Assembly: GCF_001411555.2 (NCBI RefSeq)
Contig: NC_049905.1
Span: forward strand, 7,965,053 to 8,029,052
Direction of reading: 5' to 3'
Length of the DNA stretch: 64,000 bases
Origin: Juglans regia
Taxonomy: Eukaryota > Streptophyta > Magnoliopsida > Fagales > Juglandaceae
Within the stretch, counting starts at the first letter, position 1, and every line of letters starts with the position of its first letter. Made by a program: the position numbers and the translations under genes. Under the pieces are notes generated by a model. It saw only the letters and a program-made list of their open reading frames with translations, searched no databases and was not told the origin of the DNA. Below are positions 13,667 to 25,909 of this stretch, piece after piece.

Positions 13667-15411
13667 ATATAAGTTATTTGGACACCACTAAATGCAGCAC
13701 TGATCGAAGAGGCAAGAAGCATGCTGTTCTGGAGTAAAAAGATGCATGCGGCAATTAATTATATATATGGTCTTCTAGCCAAAAGGTTATTTCCTCACAT
13801 TTTTTTGTTCTTAATTTATACAAAGAAGTCAAGCTATTTGCAGTTCTCGTGCTTAAAAAAATAAGTTGTATTAATTTCAAGTTACTTAAACTAGAATTTA
13901 GAATAGGTGGACAAAAATCCTATGTACTTTTCATGCTTGTTAATATTATATCGTGTTTGGTGTATCAATAAATTGATGTGTAGAAAAATATTATTCTTTA
14001 AGAAATTGAATGTATTACCCAAGATACAAAATTCGCTATTGCTTTGGGTCTTTGCAAGAACTAATTGATTCAGCTCATGTTGAGTTAAACCATTTTAAAA
14101 CAAAATTATATAAATAATTAAATAAATGTAGTTCATGCCACAAGTATAAGTTTTTTAGATAAATGTTAATTTAATTTGGTATTAAATTCTTGAGTTCGAA
14201 CTTATTATTCTATGCTATACACAATTTAATTAAATATTTCACATGTTGAATCCATTTATTAAGCAAGAGTTTGACCAATATATGAAGAGGAATATTAAGA
14301 TAAAATATAAATAATTAAATAAATTTTTATTTTTATTTGTATTTGTGACAGATAATATATAATTTAATAAATGACACATAATATATATGCACTATAAAAA
14401 AAATATTTGTGATGAATTATTTATTACAAAAATTACTATTTATAATGAGAACAATCTCATTTTAATAAAACATAATCATTTTCAAAAAAAAAAAAAAACT
14501 AATTACATATAACCAGTTTTTCTTACCGTAAATCTAAAAGAGTTGTCCAATCTTGAAATCGATGGATTGAGCACGCAATAATTGGTAGATATCACACGTT
14601 CATATATACGAAATGTCATGTCAATCGTATGATGATCTATTGTATTTGTAGGTAGAGGAGCAAACAAAGCTAGGTGGAATAAATGGATTGACTTTTAGCT
14701 AAGAAGATATTCCTGTAAGAAAATTCCTTCTTGCACTTCATCCACAAAATAAGTGGTACCAGTTGATTATGCCGCGCCTCCCTGTCATTCCTTTAACAAG
14801 CATAACACATGCATAAAAAATCTTTTTTTTTTTAATATTTAATATACTATGTACATGTCAATATATAAATAATAATATTAGATATAATTTTAAGATATAC
14901 AAATCTCATAATTCCTTTAAAAAAATAGAGTCCACATTAAAAACATGACTTTTCATATGAGTCCAAGATTTATTAACATTTTTTAAAAGGAGTGTAAGGA
15001 ACATGAACACTTTAAAACAACAAATATCATTTCTTATATATAAATAGGATAATGATAGCGGCCGACCAACATGTACCATTGGCCGTGACTCCTATTGTAT
15101 TTGATAATTTTTTTAAAAAATTTTTTAGCATTCTTAACTATTAAGAAAAAAAATTTCACAATTTTATAAATAGTCACTTCCTTAATCATTAAGAAAAAAA
15201 ATATTTTCTTAATTATTAAGAAAAAAAAATATCTGAACAATAACTTTGAACAATAACATTAAGAGTGCTATGTATCATTTTCTTATATATATATCTGATT
15301 GTAAGATTCCATATAATTATAAGAAATTTAAAAGATAAATACTCTTTCATGCTCGCTGCTAATGTGCGAGCTTCAATGGGTTTGTTGGAGCTTTTTGTCA
15401 TCCTTCACAAT
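13667..15411. other. Intergenic, no gene seen
   Basis: AT-rich DNA without a supported exon. A CACTATAAAAAAAATATTTGTGATGAATTATT stretch near 14390 resembles one end of a CACTA-type MITE, but I find no partner end. The interval 15,090-15,235 has several AATTATTAAGAAAAAAAA-type repeats. Confidence 0.6.
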
Positions 15412-15742
15412 TAAGGGTGATAATATGTGACACGATTTGTTAATTAAATACGATCATGATATGAAATTAGTAAGTTTCGGTTTGATGTTAACGAGTTCGG
15501 ATTAAAATGAGTTGACCCGTTAAGACACGATTTATAAACGGGTTAATAACGAGTTAATTTACTTAACACGAAATCAGTCCATTTTGATCTATTTAGAATT
15601 TATTTTAAAATTAAAGTTTTATTAATACTAAGTTGTAATATTTGTATTTCTCAGTATGCTTATATTTTTATTGTTTTTATTATTGGAATTGTAATTTTAT
15701 ACATATGTTCATATTTGTTATTATATGGTTTATAATATTGGT

Positions 15743-15774
<32 letters not shown>

Positions 15775-16131
15775 TTTGAAGAAAATTGATATATACTTTT
15801 AAGATATTATGGTTCTTAATAAATATAGATTTCAACTTTTATGTGAAATTATGTTAATAAAGTCAAATGAGTTATGCGTTTTAGTTCAACCCATTTACAT
15901 AAAACAAACGGATCTAAATGAGTCGTGTCTTGTTAACATATTTCTAATTAAATTATTAAACAGGTTAAAATGGGTGACACGATACGATCCATTATCTAAA
16001 TGAGTTGGGTTAGAGTTTAGAAGTTTAATACGTTTAGCTTAACAAGTTAGGTTCGAGTTGACTTATATAATCAAATGTTTATAACTTGACACAACACAAA
16101 CACGATCCGAAAACACGATATGCCACCCCTA
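15412..16131 (+). mobile_element. Non-autonomous hAT-like element, copy 1
   Basis: It runs from TAAGGGTGATAATATGTGACACGA to GATATGCCACCCCTA, imperfect terminal inverted repeats. Flanks are TCCTTCACAAT on the left and CCTTCAAT on the right, a plausible 8-bp hAT duplication with a 2-bp change. The interior is rich in GACCCGTTAA and ACACGATTTATAAACGGGTTAAT motifs and has no gene. The copy at 45945-46616 is its reverse complement in overall layout. Confidence 0.7.
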
Positions 16132-16720
16132 CCTTCAATTAGCACAAGACTATGGATTAATAACAACTTTTTTTAAAATTTTTATTTTTTTAATATGCTA
16201 TTTACAAGTCAATATGTAAATATGTCATTTCGTGAGGTTTACTATAATCATAAATAATTAAATGACAAATACTAATTCAAATTGATGTAGCAGGTTTTCA
16301 TATCGACGGTGTATTTCATATATCGATAAACATGTTTGTAAATAATTGTTTTCTTTAATTATTTATTTTCATATCATATGAAGTAACGTGGAAACAAAAG
16401 CTCATTCATGCATATTTGCAAGTCTACGAAATGGGATGAACAATTAGGTAAATTTTAGAAATGATATTACAGAGTGCATAAATATCGTATATTTATTTTA
16501 AAAAATATTAATAAACATAGGATTCATATAAAAATATTAATTTTTTTATTGTAAATCTTACTTTTTTTCAAGAATAATATTAGATACAAATATGTAATGT
16601 TCAAATGTTACGTACTCATTTAAAAAAAAAAATTAGATCTATTATTAAAAAATTAATATTTATATATGAGTCTTATATTTAATTATTTTTTTCACTTGCA
16701 TATTATATAACCGCACATAT

Positions 16721-16740
16721 CTTCTTCTTCTTCTTCTTCT

Positions 16741-16805
<65 letters not shown>
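16721..16805 (+). repeat. (CTT)n followed by poly-T
   Basis: A CTT trinucleotide run passes into about 63 uninterrupted Ts. Apparent poly-Lys frames on the minus strand come from this tract. Confidence 0.95.
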
Positions 16806-16808
<3 letters not shown>

Positions 16809-17843
16809 TTTGGCATATGGTGGGCCTCAAATGGCTTCTATCCCCAGATTGTGGAGTTGGCATTGGTTGTGACATAGAAATGGATTATCCTCTTCGAATT
16901 TATATATGCATCTCTTTAGTTTGGAAAGGTTTGTTTGTCGGATTATTTATATTATCAGCCATTTAAAAGAATTAGTTCTTAGATATTGCAACTTTCTTTC
17001 GGTTTTGATGGAACTCAAGTGCAGTATAATTATACACCAAAAATCTGTGGTAAAGGATGGATTACCTGTCCTTTCTGGGAATCTACAGAATGCCAAGACC
17101 CACGTTATTTTGCTTTGATTTTGGCTGATGGAAAAGCCAACTGATCTTTTGTATCTAAATGCACTGTTGGACTGCGTGATTCCACCGCAATTGACCTTAT
17201 ATCTTCTTTATTTTTTTTTTTTTTATGATTTAGAAAAATATTCATTTATAAGATTTTCTAAAATTTCAATAATGCCTCTCTCCAACTTATATACTAGAAT
17301 GGAAAATAATTTTTTAAAAAATCACTTTATAGTTTCTATTGAAAATTTACATTTGATTTATAACTTTAAAAAATATTTGACCTTAAAAAAAAACTTATAA
17401 AAAAAATTATAAATAGATGTATCTTGATGTATTATGCTAGACTGTTAAATTTTTTTTATTATAAATTGATTTGCTGTTCCAATTTTAAAAAAATGATTAA
17501 TACAGTTTTAAAGTATACATATTTCACGTGATTCTTTTTAAAAAATGAGGCACATCTAAGATCCACCAAAAAATACTTAACTTTTATATGGTTGGTCATA
17601 CTTTTTTTTAATAAATTGAATTAGATTTTTATACTTTAAGATTGTATCTAGTTTAGTACCGATGGACTTTATTTTTTTCATATAGCTCAAAAAGACAAAG
17701 GTCTTGGATTTAAGAATTTTGATCTAATTACCAGGTTCTCATATGGTATGGTCACCAAACAAAAGAGATGAATGCTCATTTTGGAAGTTGGCAAAACTTA
17801 CCCAAGCTTTATTCTTTCCAACACATTCTCGGATGTGAATTAA

Positions 17844-18035
17844 GACTCGTTTGAATAGTGAGATGAGATGATATAATTTTAAATGAATTAAATAAAATAT
17901 TATTTTTTAATATTATTATTGTTTTAAAATTTTAAAAAATTATATTTTTATTATATTTTATATAAAAATTTTAAAAAATTATAATATTAAATTAAATTAA
18001 ATTAAAATTAAAATATTTTTATATCCAAACCGGCC
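17844..18035 (+). repeat. Tourist-like MITE with TTAA flanks
   Basis: The element GACTCGTTTGAATAGTGAGATGAG...ATATCCAAACCGGCC is flanked on both sides by TTAA (17840-17843 and 18036-18039). That fits a Harbinger/Tourist TTA/TAA duplication. The centre is AT-rich with AATATTATTATTGTTTTAAAATT. Confidence 0.75.
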
Positions 18036-19560
18036 TTAAGGTAATAATAAATCAAGGACCAATGTCATTTTTACAATGTCAACCTCTGAGATGCTTTGCA
18101 AAAGGCAGAAATCTTGATAGTTGTTTGTCTTTGTACCGCATACAAACACAATTGCCTGTCAATTAGGTACCACCTGGCATTACCCTAATTTTTGGGACCC
18201 AGCAAAAAGTGTCATTTGCCTTAATGGCCAGGTGGGCCAACTTTTCTTTGACTTTTTCTTCTGAGGGCCAAACTCAAATCTAAACACATTTCTTTTTCAT
18301 GTTACCCATATCAAAATTATTGGGCCATTTATCCATTTCAGGCCTCCGCTCCCTAGCTCCTAAAACCTACCTAGAGCCCACAGTTTTTTACTTTGTATTT
18401 GTTTAATAAATAAAAATAAAAATCATAAATTTTTAACAAGTTAGAAGGTACATAAGTCTGATTTTGATATATTCTTCTTATGAAAATTAGAGTGAGGACA
18501 GTGATTAAAAATTAAAGATACAACTCATTTTATAATTCTATTTTAAATAGGAGCAATTTAATTTAAAAAAGAAATAGGGGAGATTTTATTAACCAAAGTT
18601 ATAAGAATATAAAAAAAATTATATTCGCAGTTTTGGGTTGTACAAAGTCCAAGTAAGTACTCTTTCGAAAAAAGTGAGTACATCCAAAATCTATATGAAA
18701 AAAATTATATTTTCAGTGATATGTCTTATTTTTTTATATTTAAAGAAAATGCACGAATCTTGCACATTCTAAAATTATATATAGTATTACTTTTTACATA
18801 TATATCATTAATTCAAATCGAAATTATAAAATAGAGGTTACTTTTTATAACCTCTTATCTTAAAAAAAAAAATGAAATATCACTGAATTAAAACCATTGA
18901 TGGTAACCCAATTATGATTTTCAACCATATCATGTTCGCCCTATTTTGGAAAAATGAAAAACAAAACTACATCATATTCTGGAGTTTATTAAATATTACG
19001 ACCGCCCAACCAATCATGATGAAAAAATAAAAAGAAAACCCTGTTTGAGTGGTAAAGCAGCTGAGCCACAAGTTTTCTTTTTGGTATCAAAATAATAAGA
19101 AGAGAATGAAAACAAGGCAGTGGAAGAGAAGTTTGGCATTATTTGGGCACAGGAGGCATTAGCAAGCTGTAAGATTCATTCATATAACAAAATTGCTGTT
19201 GTTAAACAGTATTTTATTCAGAAACCAACATAACTCACCAGGTAAGCATAGCACTACTTATTAAGTTATTATTTATTAACTACCTGTTCTTCTTGCTAGA
19301 TTATAAGTGCATCCTCTTTTCTTTTTTAAAAAAAAAACAAAAATTTAATAAGTCTTGTATTTTTTTTTTTATAAATTTATATGGGATTTACACTCTAAAT
19401 TTATCCAAATTATTTTAAGGGTAATGATGCGTATGTCCCGATAAAAGTTTACTTAATTGTTAAAAAAATGCTTTTAAATGAGTTTGTAAATTTTTTTCTT
19501 TATCTTTTTAAAAAATTTTCTTTTAAAAAATATAAAAATTCTCAAAATAATCTCTCAGTA

Positions 19561-19765
19561 GTGGTTGCATTTAGATGATGAATTAGGATAAATTGAGTTG
19601 AGTTGAGATAATAAAATATTGTTAGAATATTATTGTTTATTATTATTATTATTTTAAAATTTAAAAAAGTTGAATTGTTTATTATATTTTATGTTAAAAT
19701 TTAAAAAAATTATAATAATGAATTGAGATGATTTTAAGTTCCAAACAAAAACAATCCCCTTATTT
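19561..19765 (+). repeat. Tourist-like MITE, degenerate copy
   Basis: It shares AAAATATTGTTAGAATATTATTG, AAAAAAGTTGAATTGTTTATTATATTTTATG and a GAATTGAGATGATTTTAAGTTCCAAAC end with the other family members. The terminal repeats are worn. Confidence 0.65.
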
Positions 19766-20292
19766 TAAAAAAATGTTTAATAAAAATAGATAACGTGATT
19801 TCATATATACAATTTACGAATAAATTTGGCAAAGCATTTCTTATTATTTGAAGGAATTCGAAGTTACGTAATTACGCAAGTGCTTAGTTAGAAAGGCAGA
19901 CGGCAAAGACCCTCGTGGGAGTATTAACAGGAGTTATTGGATTGCAAGGGGACTTTGAGTACTATAATGCCTACCCTCACCTTCAAAACAACTGACTTCT
20001 TCGTCACGTTTACTGTCATGTCCCACGGTCGGTCGGTAACCATTCCCCGGTAACCATTCTTTCTTTCCAACCTCACAATCCCTTTGAAACCAAGTTTCTT
20101 TTATCTCTTCCCCTTACCTTCTCAGCGCAGAATATCCACCGGACAGAGAGAACAAAAATCGAAGAAAAACGAAGGAAAAAATAAAAATAAAGAGAGCAAA
20201 CGGGAAACGAAAACATCACCATCACCTCATCAACATCAAACATCATTCTCTCTCACAGTACTCCACTCAGTCACTCACTCAGTAACCCCCCG

Positions 20293-20312
20293 TCTCTCTC
20301 TCTCTCTCTCTC
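20293..20312 (+). repeat. CT microsatellite in the FLA4-like leader
   Basis: A short (TC)n run about 75 bases before the ATG at 20385. Such pyrimidine patches are common near plant transcription starts. No clear TATA box is visible upstream. Confidence 0.7.
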
Positions 20313-20384
20313 TGCTAGCTGTTTCCGGGTGATGCTAGCTGGGAATTGAATCTAAACGCACAGAGAAGAACCCTAGAAAAATTA

Positions 20385-21671
20385 ATGGCTGTTCTAATCC
20401 ACATTCCCCATATCGCCCCTTTAACTCCGCTCTTTTTGCTGCTCCTTCTATCCCACGCACCTCTGCCCATCCTCGCCTTGAACATTACCAACCTGCTATC
20501 TTCCTTCCCGGAGCTATCCTCCTTCGCGTCCCTCATCTCCTCCACCAATATCTCCTCCGATTTCTCCCACCGTACATCTGTAACTCTTCTCGCCGTCCCC
20601 AACCCTTACGTATCGTCGTCTGACGTCCTCACGCGCCGTCTCTCTTCCACCTCCCTCGCCGACGTCCTTCGCTACCACGTCCTTCTGCAGTACTTCTCCT
20701 GGTCTGACCTCCAGAAGATTCCTCCATCCGGCGTCCTCGTCACCACCCTCTTCCAGACCACCGGCCGCGCTACCAGCAACTACGGCTCTGTCAACATCAC
20801 CCGCAACCCTACCAGCGGCGTTGTCTCGATCCACTCCCCTGAGCCTTACTCCCCTTCAAACGCCACCGTTCTCTCCCTCGTCAAAACCCTTCCCTATAAT
20901 GTCACCATCTTGGCCGTCAATTCCCTCCTCGTCCCCTCCAACTTCGATCTCATGGCCTCCGAGACCCACCCGACCCTGGGGCTGAACATCACCAAGGCCT
21001 TGATCGACGGCCACAACTTCAACGTCGCGGCATCGATGTTGTCTGCCTCTGGCGTGGTGGAGGAGTTCGAGGCCGACGAGGGCGGGGCTGGGATAACGCT
21101 CTTCGTCCCTGTGGACACCGCCTTCGCCGATCTTCCGGCCACCGTGAGGCTTCAGTCTCTCGCAGCAGATAAGAAAGCGGTAGTCTTGAAGTTCCACGTG
21201 CTGCACTCCTACTATCCATTGGGTTCTCTGGAGTCAATTGTGAACCCGGTCCAACCCACATTGGCCACAGAGGCCACGGGGGCCGGGAGCTTCACCCTCA
21301 ACATTTCTAGGATTAATGGGTCTGTCGCGATCGATACTGGAGTCGTTCAGGCTTCGGTGACTCAGACCGTTTTCGATCAGAACCCTGTGGCAATCTTCGG
21401 TGTCTCGGAAGTGCTATTGCCGAGGGAGATCTTTGGTAAAGGTCCTATGGGGAATGGCAAGCCTGGAAGCACCGTAATGTACGGTGCTCAACCGCCCGAT
21501 AGCGCTCTCTCGCCAGAGAACTCTCCGGGACTGAATAACCCGCCCTCACATCTGTCGTCTCCACCTGGTTTCCGTGAAGATATCACATCAGGAGCTGCTA
21601 CCGGTAATGGTGGTGACCTACGGAGCTTGGTACTCGCTCTGTGTTGTATAGCATTGAATGTAGTTGTATGA
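20385..21671 (+). CDS. FLA4: Fasciclin-like arabinogalactan protein, FLA4/SOS5-like
   Basis: This is a secreted, GPI-anchored cell-surface glycoprotein. In Arabidopsis FLA4/SOS5 affects cell expansion, salt sensitivity and seed mucilage. There is one exon and 428 residues. The start is the ATG in AATTAATGGCT; an upstream in-frame TTG is not needed. Residues 1-31 form a signal peptide (PLFLLLLLSHAPLPILA). The first FAS1 domain is about 33-180 and the second about 197-355, the latter with FVPVDTAFADLP and KFHVLHSYYPLGSLES; the block before GAGSFTLNISRING matches FLA4 closely. There are many N-glycosylation sites (for example NIT, NIS, NVT). A Pro/Ser tail with SPENSPG and SSPPG precedes a hydrophobic GPI signal (SLVLALCCIALNVVV). 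The Pro-rich linker that Arabidopsis FLA4 has between its FAS1 domains is nearly absent here. Confidence 0.93.
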   Translation: MAVLIHIPHIAPLTPLFLLLLLSHAPLPILALNITNLLSSFPELSSFASLISSTNISSDFSHRTSVTLLAVPNPYVSSSDVLTRRLSSTSLADVLRYHVLLQYFSWSDLQKIPPSGVLVTTLFQTTGRATSNYGSVNITRNPTSGVVSIHSPEPYSPSNATVLSLVKTLPYNVTILAVNSLLVPSNFDLMASETHPTLGLNITKALIDGHNFNVAASMLSASGVVEEFEADEGGAGITLFVPVDTAFADLPATVRLQSLAADKKAVVLKFHVLHSYYPLGSLESIVNPVQPTLATEATGAGSFTLNISRINGSVAIDTGVVQASVTQTVFDQNPVAIFGVSEVLLPREIFGKGPMGNGKPGSTVMYGAQPPDSALSPENSPGLNNPPSHLSSPPGFREDITSGAATGNGGDLRSLVLALCCIALNVVV

Positions 21672-22975
21672 GATTAATTATTTTGCCTCATAATTATTGA
21701 TTTTTTTTTTTACACGGTGAATTGAATTGGCAAATTGGGATATGCATAACCAGCCCCCCCTCCCTCTTTTCTTTTCAATTTTTCCTTATTGAATGTCAAT
21801 TGTGTTAATGTTTGAATAACATATATATATAAAAAAAAAGCAGCAATTTTGTTTCAACTTTCCGGGATATGAAGCTTTGTTGCTCATTCTGTTGTGTACC
21901 CAGATAAACTTTGGCTCTGTTATTGCAAATTTTCTCTTTGCAGTCTGGACTTTTGACTGCTAATCTCTCCTTTTCTGATCTACTTTCGTGCAGTAACCGA
22001 TAAAAAAAGGTCGTAACTGGTGAGAAATAAGTGTTCAACCCCTTAAAAGCAGTCTTAACAGAGATGGGGTTTCAACGCGTTTGACCCCCAGATGCAGGAA
22101 ATTCTGCAGTTTTCTCGGTAGAGTTGAAGAAAGTTATGATAAAGCTCCATCCTTTGCCATAGTAGTTTTATTTCGTTTCTCACAAAAATACATTTCACTT
22201 TGGCACGATTCAATTCGATTTGAGTGTGGTTTATTATAAGATTAGGGCTCCTTTTTGTCTGTGGGAAAGAGAGAGAAACAAAGATAATGGGTTTCGAGTT
22301 TTATGAGAGATTGAAGTTATCAACGACCAAACACAGCCTGCAGTTCCGAGGCTGTCGAGCGCACTGCATTAATCCATGCCTCAGTTGCTGTCACGAACCA
22401 CTTGGCTTGAACTGTATGAGTCTCGTCAATATCACAAGAAGTGGTGGGCACTTTTGTCAAAATGAATAGGGCACAATCCATGGATGCTTTGGACGATGAT
22501 GGGCCATGGCAATTTCCTAGCTAATTTTTATTTTTAATTAATTAATTGATGGAAGGGTAAAGTAATTAGTGAAGAGAAAATGGGTGACAGATGGCATGCT
22601 CCTCCTGTGGCCCCACAAATGGACGGTCATGATCCAGGACAAGTTCGAAAGCCGCTGTTCTTTCCGCGCACGATGTTTATTGGACTGTCACACCCACAAG
22701 ACAGCGTACGGTCAGATCTATTGTTTTGACTTTGAGTACTCGGATCAGATGCATGCCACCTCGTTGCGTTGTCTGTCCATTTGTTTAGATTTCACCAGAG
22801 CAAGCGAGGACCCAGTAGCTTTGAAAATTGAAACCCTCTTTGAGTCTTTGTTACCAAAAGTTGGAGAAAGTTGATCGGTAAAGCCAGATTAGGCGGATGA
22901 TAAGATCTTCCTTGATCTCTTTCAAGGAGATTAATAGAAGTAGTGAAGAATCTTGCTTTTGTTTTTCATCCTCCC

Positions 22976-23130
22976 CTTTAGATAGACCGTTATCTTAAAA
23001 GTTGAATAAAATTTTCTTAAAATATTATTTTTTAATATTATTATTATTTTGAGATTAGAAATAATTAAATTGTTTATTATAATTTATGTGAGAATTTAAG
23101 ATGAAAATTTTCACTATCCAAACAGAGCTG
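22976..23130 (+). repeat. Tourist-like MITE, partial
   Basis: Contains AAAAGTTGAATAAAATTTTC, AATATTATTTTTTAATATTATTATTATTTTGAGAT and the end CACTATCCAAACAGAGCTGT. The left terminus is missing or diverged. Confidence 0.6.
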
Positions 23131-24443
23131 TAGGATAAAAGTTACAATAGTAGGGGTCAAAAATTGAAGAATTATTCTTATTGCAATCTCCGAACGTTTC
23201 ATTACAGGGAACAAACCAGTCATCCTTAGACATAATGAAATTAGATTTTTCAAAGAAAAGTGAAGAGGAACTCGTCCAGTGAAGGAACAAACCAGTGATT
23301 CCCCTAGATGAAATCGCCCAACCCATACCCAGATGAAATTAACCAAAGCAGTCCCCCTCACCCCATGGTTTCAGTTCAAGCAACCGAGACCCACTATTGT
23401 TTAACTTAACCACCCAAACTCCACGTTTCAAACCCACTATTAGGCTCTAAAGACAAATTAAAATGAAGAAAAGTGATCAAAATAATATGAAAGAGGAATA
23501 AGAATAATAATAAAAAAATTCTTGAGAAAAATAATGGAATAATGGAGTTGTGTTTTGTGTTAATAGTGGCCAAGGAGGTTGTAGAAACCTTGAGGAAAAC
23601 CTTGAGAAAAAACAGTAGAAATCTATTGGGGCATGCGTAGAGGCCAAAACCATATTCCAATTTCAAATGTTTTGGTTTAGGTTGTAGAAGAAAGATGGGT
23701 AATGTAGTCAATTCAAACCTAAAAATGAGGACAATTTAGTCCTTTCATATACTGAGTCTGCAATATATTCCTTCTTAGATAACTGTATATAGCACGGCTA
23801 AAAATTGAAATCCCATTTAATATCTTAAAAACAAATATTATCATGTACTAAATAAAAGTAATTCCCAAGATATCCTAAGGGTAATTATCTGTAATTTTTG
23901 ACTTGTGATTTTTGTAACACCTTAAAAGAAAGTTCAAGTTATATGACTTATATTTTAAAATGACTAGTCAATGATATAATTGGAGTCTCATTGAAACATT
24001 ATAAAAAGTAAAAACTTCTCATTTCCAAATAATGTGATATCTCACACACCACCTATTCTTATCATTTATAAAAAATGAGGTATCACAATTTCTCCTCATT
24101 ATATTCTCAACATCCTTGTTGGGCCAGTCCGTCGTAGGTGGTGTGGCTTAAGTCCCACAATTTTTTGTTGGATAGACTCTGATACTATTTATAACCCTCA
24201 AAGTCCAAATCACATGACTTATACTCCAAAAGTACTAATCAATAATACAATTGAAATCCTATTAAAATACTATAAAGAGTAAAAATTTTCTCTTCTCAAG
24301 CAACGCGAAATCTCCTATATCATCTACCTTTATCACTTTTTTTATTTTTTTTTCAAAGGAAGAAAAATCCTCCAATATTTTTAATGAAAACCTTCACTTT
24401 TGATACCTTTTAAAAAAACACGCGCAAAACAACTTTATTACAA

Positions 24444-24730
24444 TCAAATAGCAAAAAAAACTTTTCTATAAACCCAAGAAACCCAACTTGTGTAACTCTC
24501 AAATAGCAAAAAAAACTCCTCTATAGCTAGCCTCGAAGATAGCCCAAGAACTTGGGCCTTTCGTAAGAAAGGGAAATCAATTTTATTACTGCGTAAAATA
24601 GCCTTAAGAAGAAGCAGAATACCCATTTGCTAATACTATACATTAGCACAACCACTACTCCCCATCCCGGCAAGAAAATCAGTCGCCGCATTTTCTTCTC
24701 TATAGATATATTGAACTAGAAAGTTTATCT
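24444..24730 (-). pseudogene. LINE RNase H-like tail fragment
   Basis: The minus strand reads VQYIYREENAATDFLAGMG, then stops, then in a nearby frame LKAILRSNKIDFPFLRKA. These align with the end of the RNase H-like relic at 54176-54802 (HIYREGNASADFLARMG and LKGILRLEKTGLPNIRLV). It is a dead 3' end of a plant LINE or RNase H-like retroelement. Confidence 0.65.
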
Positions 24731-25265
24731 ACCTTTATCACTTATCATAATGGGGTATCCCAAAAGGCCGCTGCTATGAAGGTGGTTTTTTCAACTGCAT
24801 AATAATTCATCAACATTAATAAATTCGTCCCTCGTATCTTTGTTTTGATAATAGAGCATATAGGGGTATCTGCATGAAACTCTTGGCAAAAATGGATAAC
24901 AATTTCTATAGCAGAAGAACGCAGCAGTGTGTGCTAAGCGACGACGCCTGTGACTAACATGGTATTCAAAATGTGAGGGTGAGACTCCTAATTGCGTGTG
25001 TGATTGTGACATAACAGGATCAACACGCCAACTTAGCTAGAATGAGTTGTTTTGACTATAACATGAATATATAGCTAAAGTAGTTCACATTGGACTAGCT
25101 ATCTTAAAGTCTAAATAATAATAAAATATTATTATTTTAATAATTTTTTTTTTTTTATATTTTACAAATTTAATTAATAACTTTATTAATTATAGTAGTC
25201 CATCTGCATCAAATATTTTATGACCAAGTGTAATGGACGGACATTTTCCTGCTAATTTCAAGCAC

Positions 25266-25835
25266 ATACGAATACCAAAAACAGTCCAGAAAGTATCCAA
25301 CTGAATTGCAAATTAGCCGATGCTTTAGCTCTAAAATCAGCCTCATTAGACTCCCATCAAAACAGTCCAATAATTATAGTAGTCCACTAAAATTATAAAA
25401 ACATCCCACTAATCCATCAAAACAGTCCACTAATTACAAAACAGTCCAATAAAATTACAAAAACAGTCCATTATTCCATCAAAACAGTCCAATAATTACA
25501 AAACAATCCACTAAAATTAGTCCACTAATCCATCAAAACAGTCCAATAATTACAAAATAGTCCACTAAAATTACAAAACAGTCCATCCTTCCATCAAAAC
25601 AGTCCACTAATTACAAAACAGTCCACTAAAATGGTAGATACAGTCCACTAATCCATAAAAACAGTCCACTAATCCATCAAAACAGTCCAATAATTACAAA
25701 ATAGTTCATTGCCATTACAAAAACAGTCTACTAATCCATCAAAACAGTCCAATAATTACAAAATAGTCCACTAAAATTACAAAAACAGTCCATTAATCCA
25801 TAAAAACAGTCCAATAATTTAGTTGCTATCCAGCC
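25266..25835. repeat. AACAGTCCA-core minisatellite array
   Basis: About 570 bases of variable 17-25-base units around (A)AACAGTCCA, alternating with AATTACAAAA, AATCCATCA and CTAAAATTAC. The units are not uniform, so this looks like an old, rearranged array. It lies just 3' of the Myb/SANT-like gene. The same core recurs at 27,600-28,045 on the other side of that gene. Confidence 0.85.
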
Positions 25836-25909
25836 ACATGTTTATACATCCCACATGTGGCTAGGCAGCCACTAAATTCTCAAAAAATTAGTAGCACCAA
25901 CACTAGAAG

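Larger units (their letters stand above)
16132..20080. other. Intergenic upstream of FLA4-like gene
   Basis: About 4 kb of AT-rich DNA. It includes a (CTT)n-(T)n tract (16721-16805, about 63 Ts) and two Tourist-like MITEs, listed separately. The stretch from 16,816 to 17,170 is less AT-rich, but I recognise no protein or RNA in it. No gene is supported. Confidence 0.6.
21672..25075. other. Intergenic; MITE and LINE tail
   Basis: It holds the 3' flank of the FLA4-like gene, then low-complexity DNA. The interval 22,045-22,890 has a more balanced base composition and short frames, but I recognise nothing in it. The MITE at 22976-23130 and the LINE relic at 24444-24730 are listed separately. The interval 23,870-24,330 contains two similar copies of a segment (tatgacttatattttaaaat... 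and catgacttatactccaaaag...), each followed by a GTAAAAA..TTCTC motif. Confidence 0.55.

Noticed and set aside
14390..14470. Second CACTA MITE
   Set aside because: One CACTATAAAAAAAA end is visible but no partner end or 3-bp duplication.
16660..16875. Minus-strand frame with a Lys/Arg run
   Set aside because: It comes from the (CTT)n-(T)n tract and has no recognisable domain outside it.
20315..21261. Several antisense frames over the FLA4-like gene
   Set aside because: They are shadows of GC-rich coding DNA; the sense strand has a clear FAS1 protein.
22569..22874. 101-codon frame downstream of the FLA4-like gene
   Set aside because: It opens only with a non-ATG codon, and I recognise no family or splice structure.
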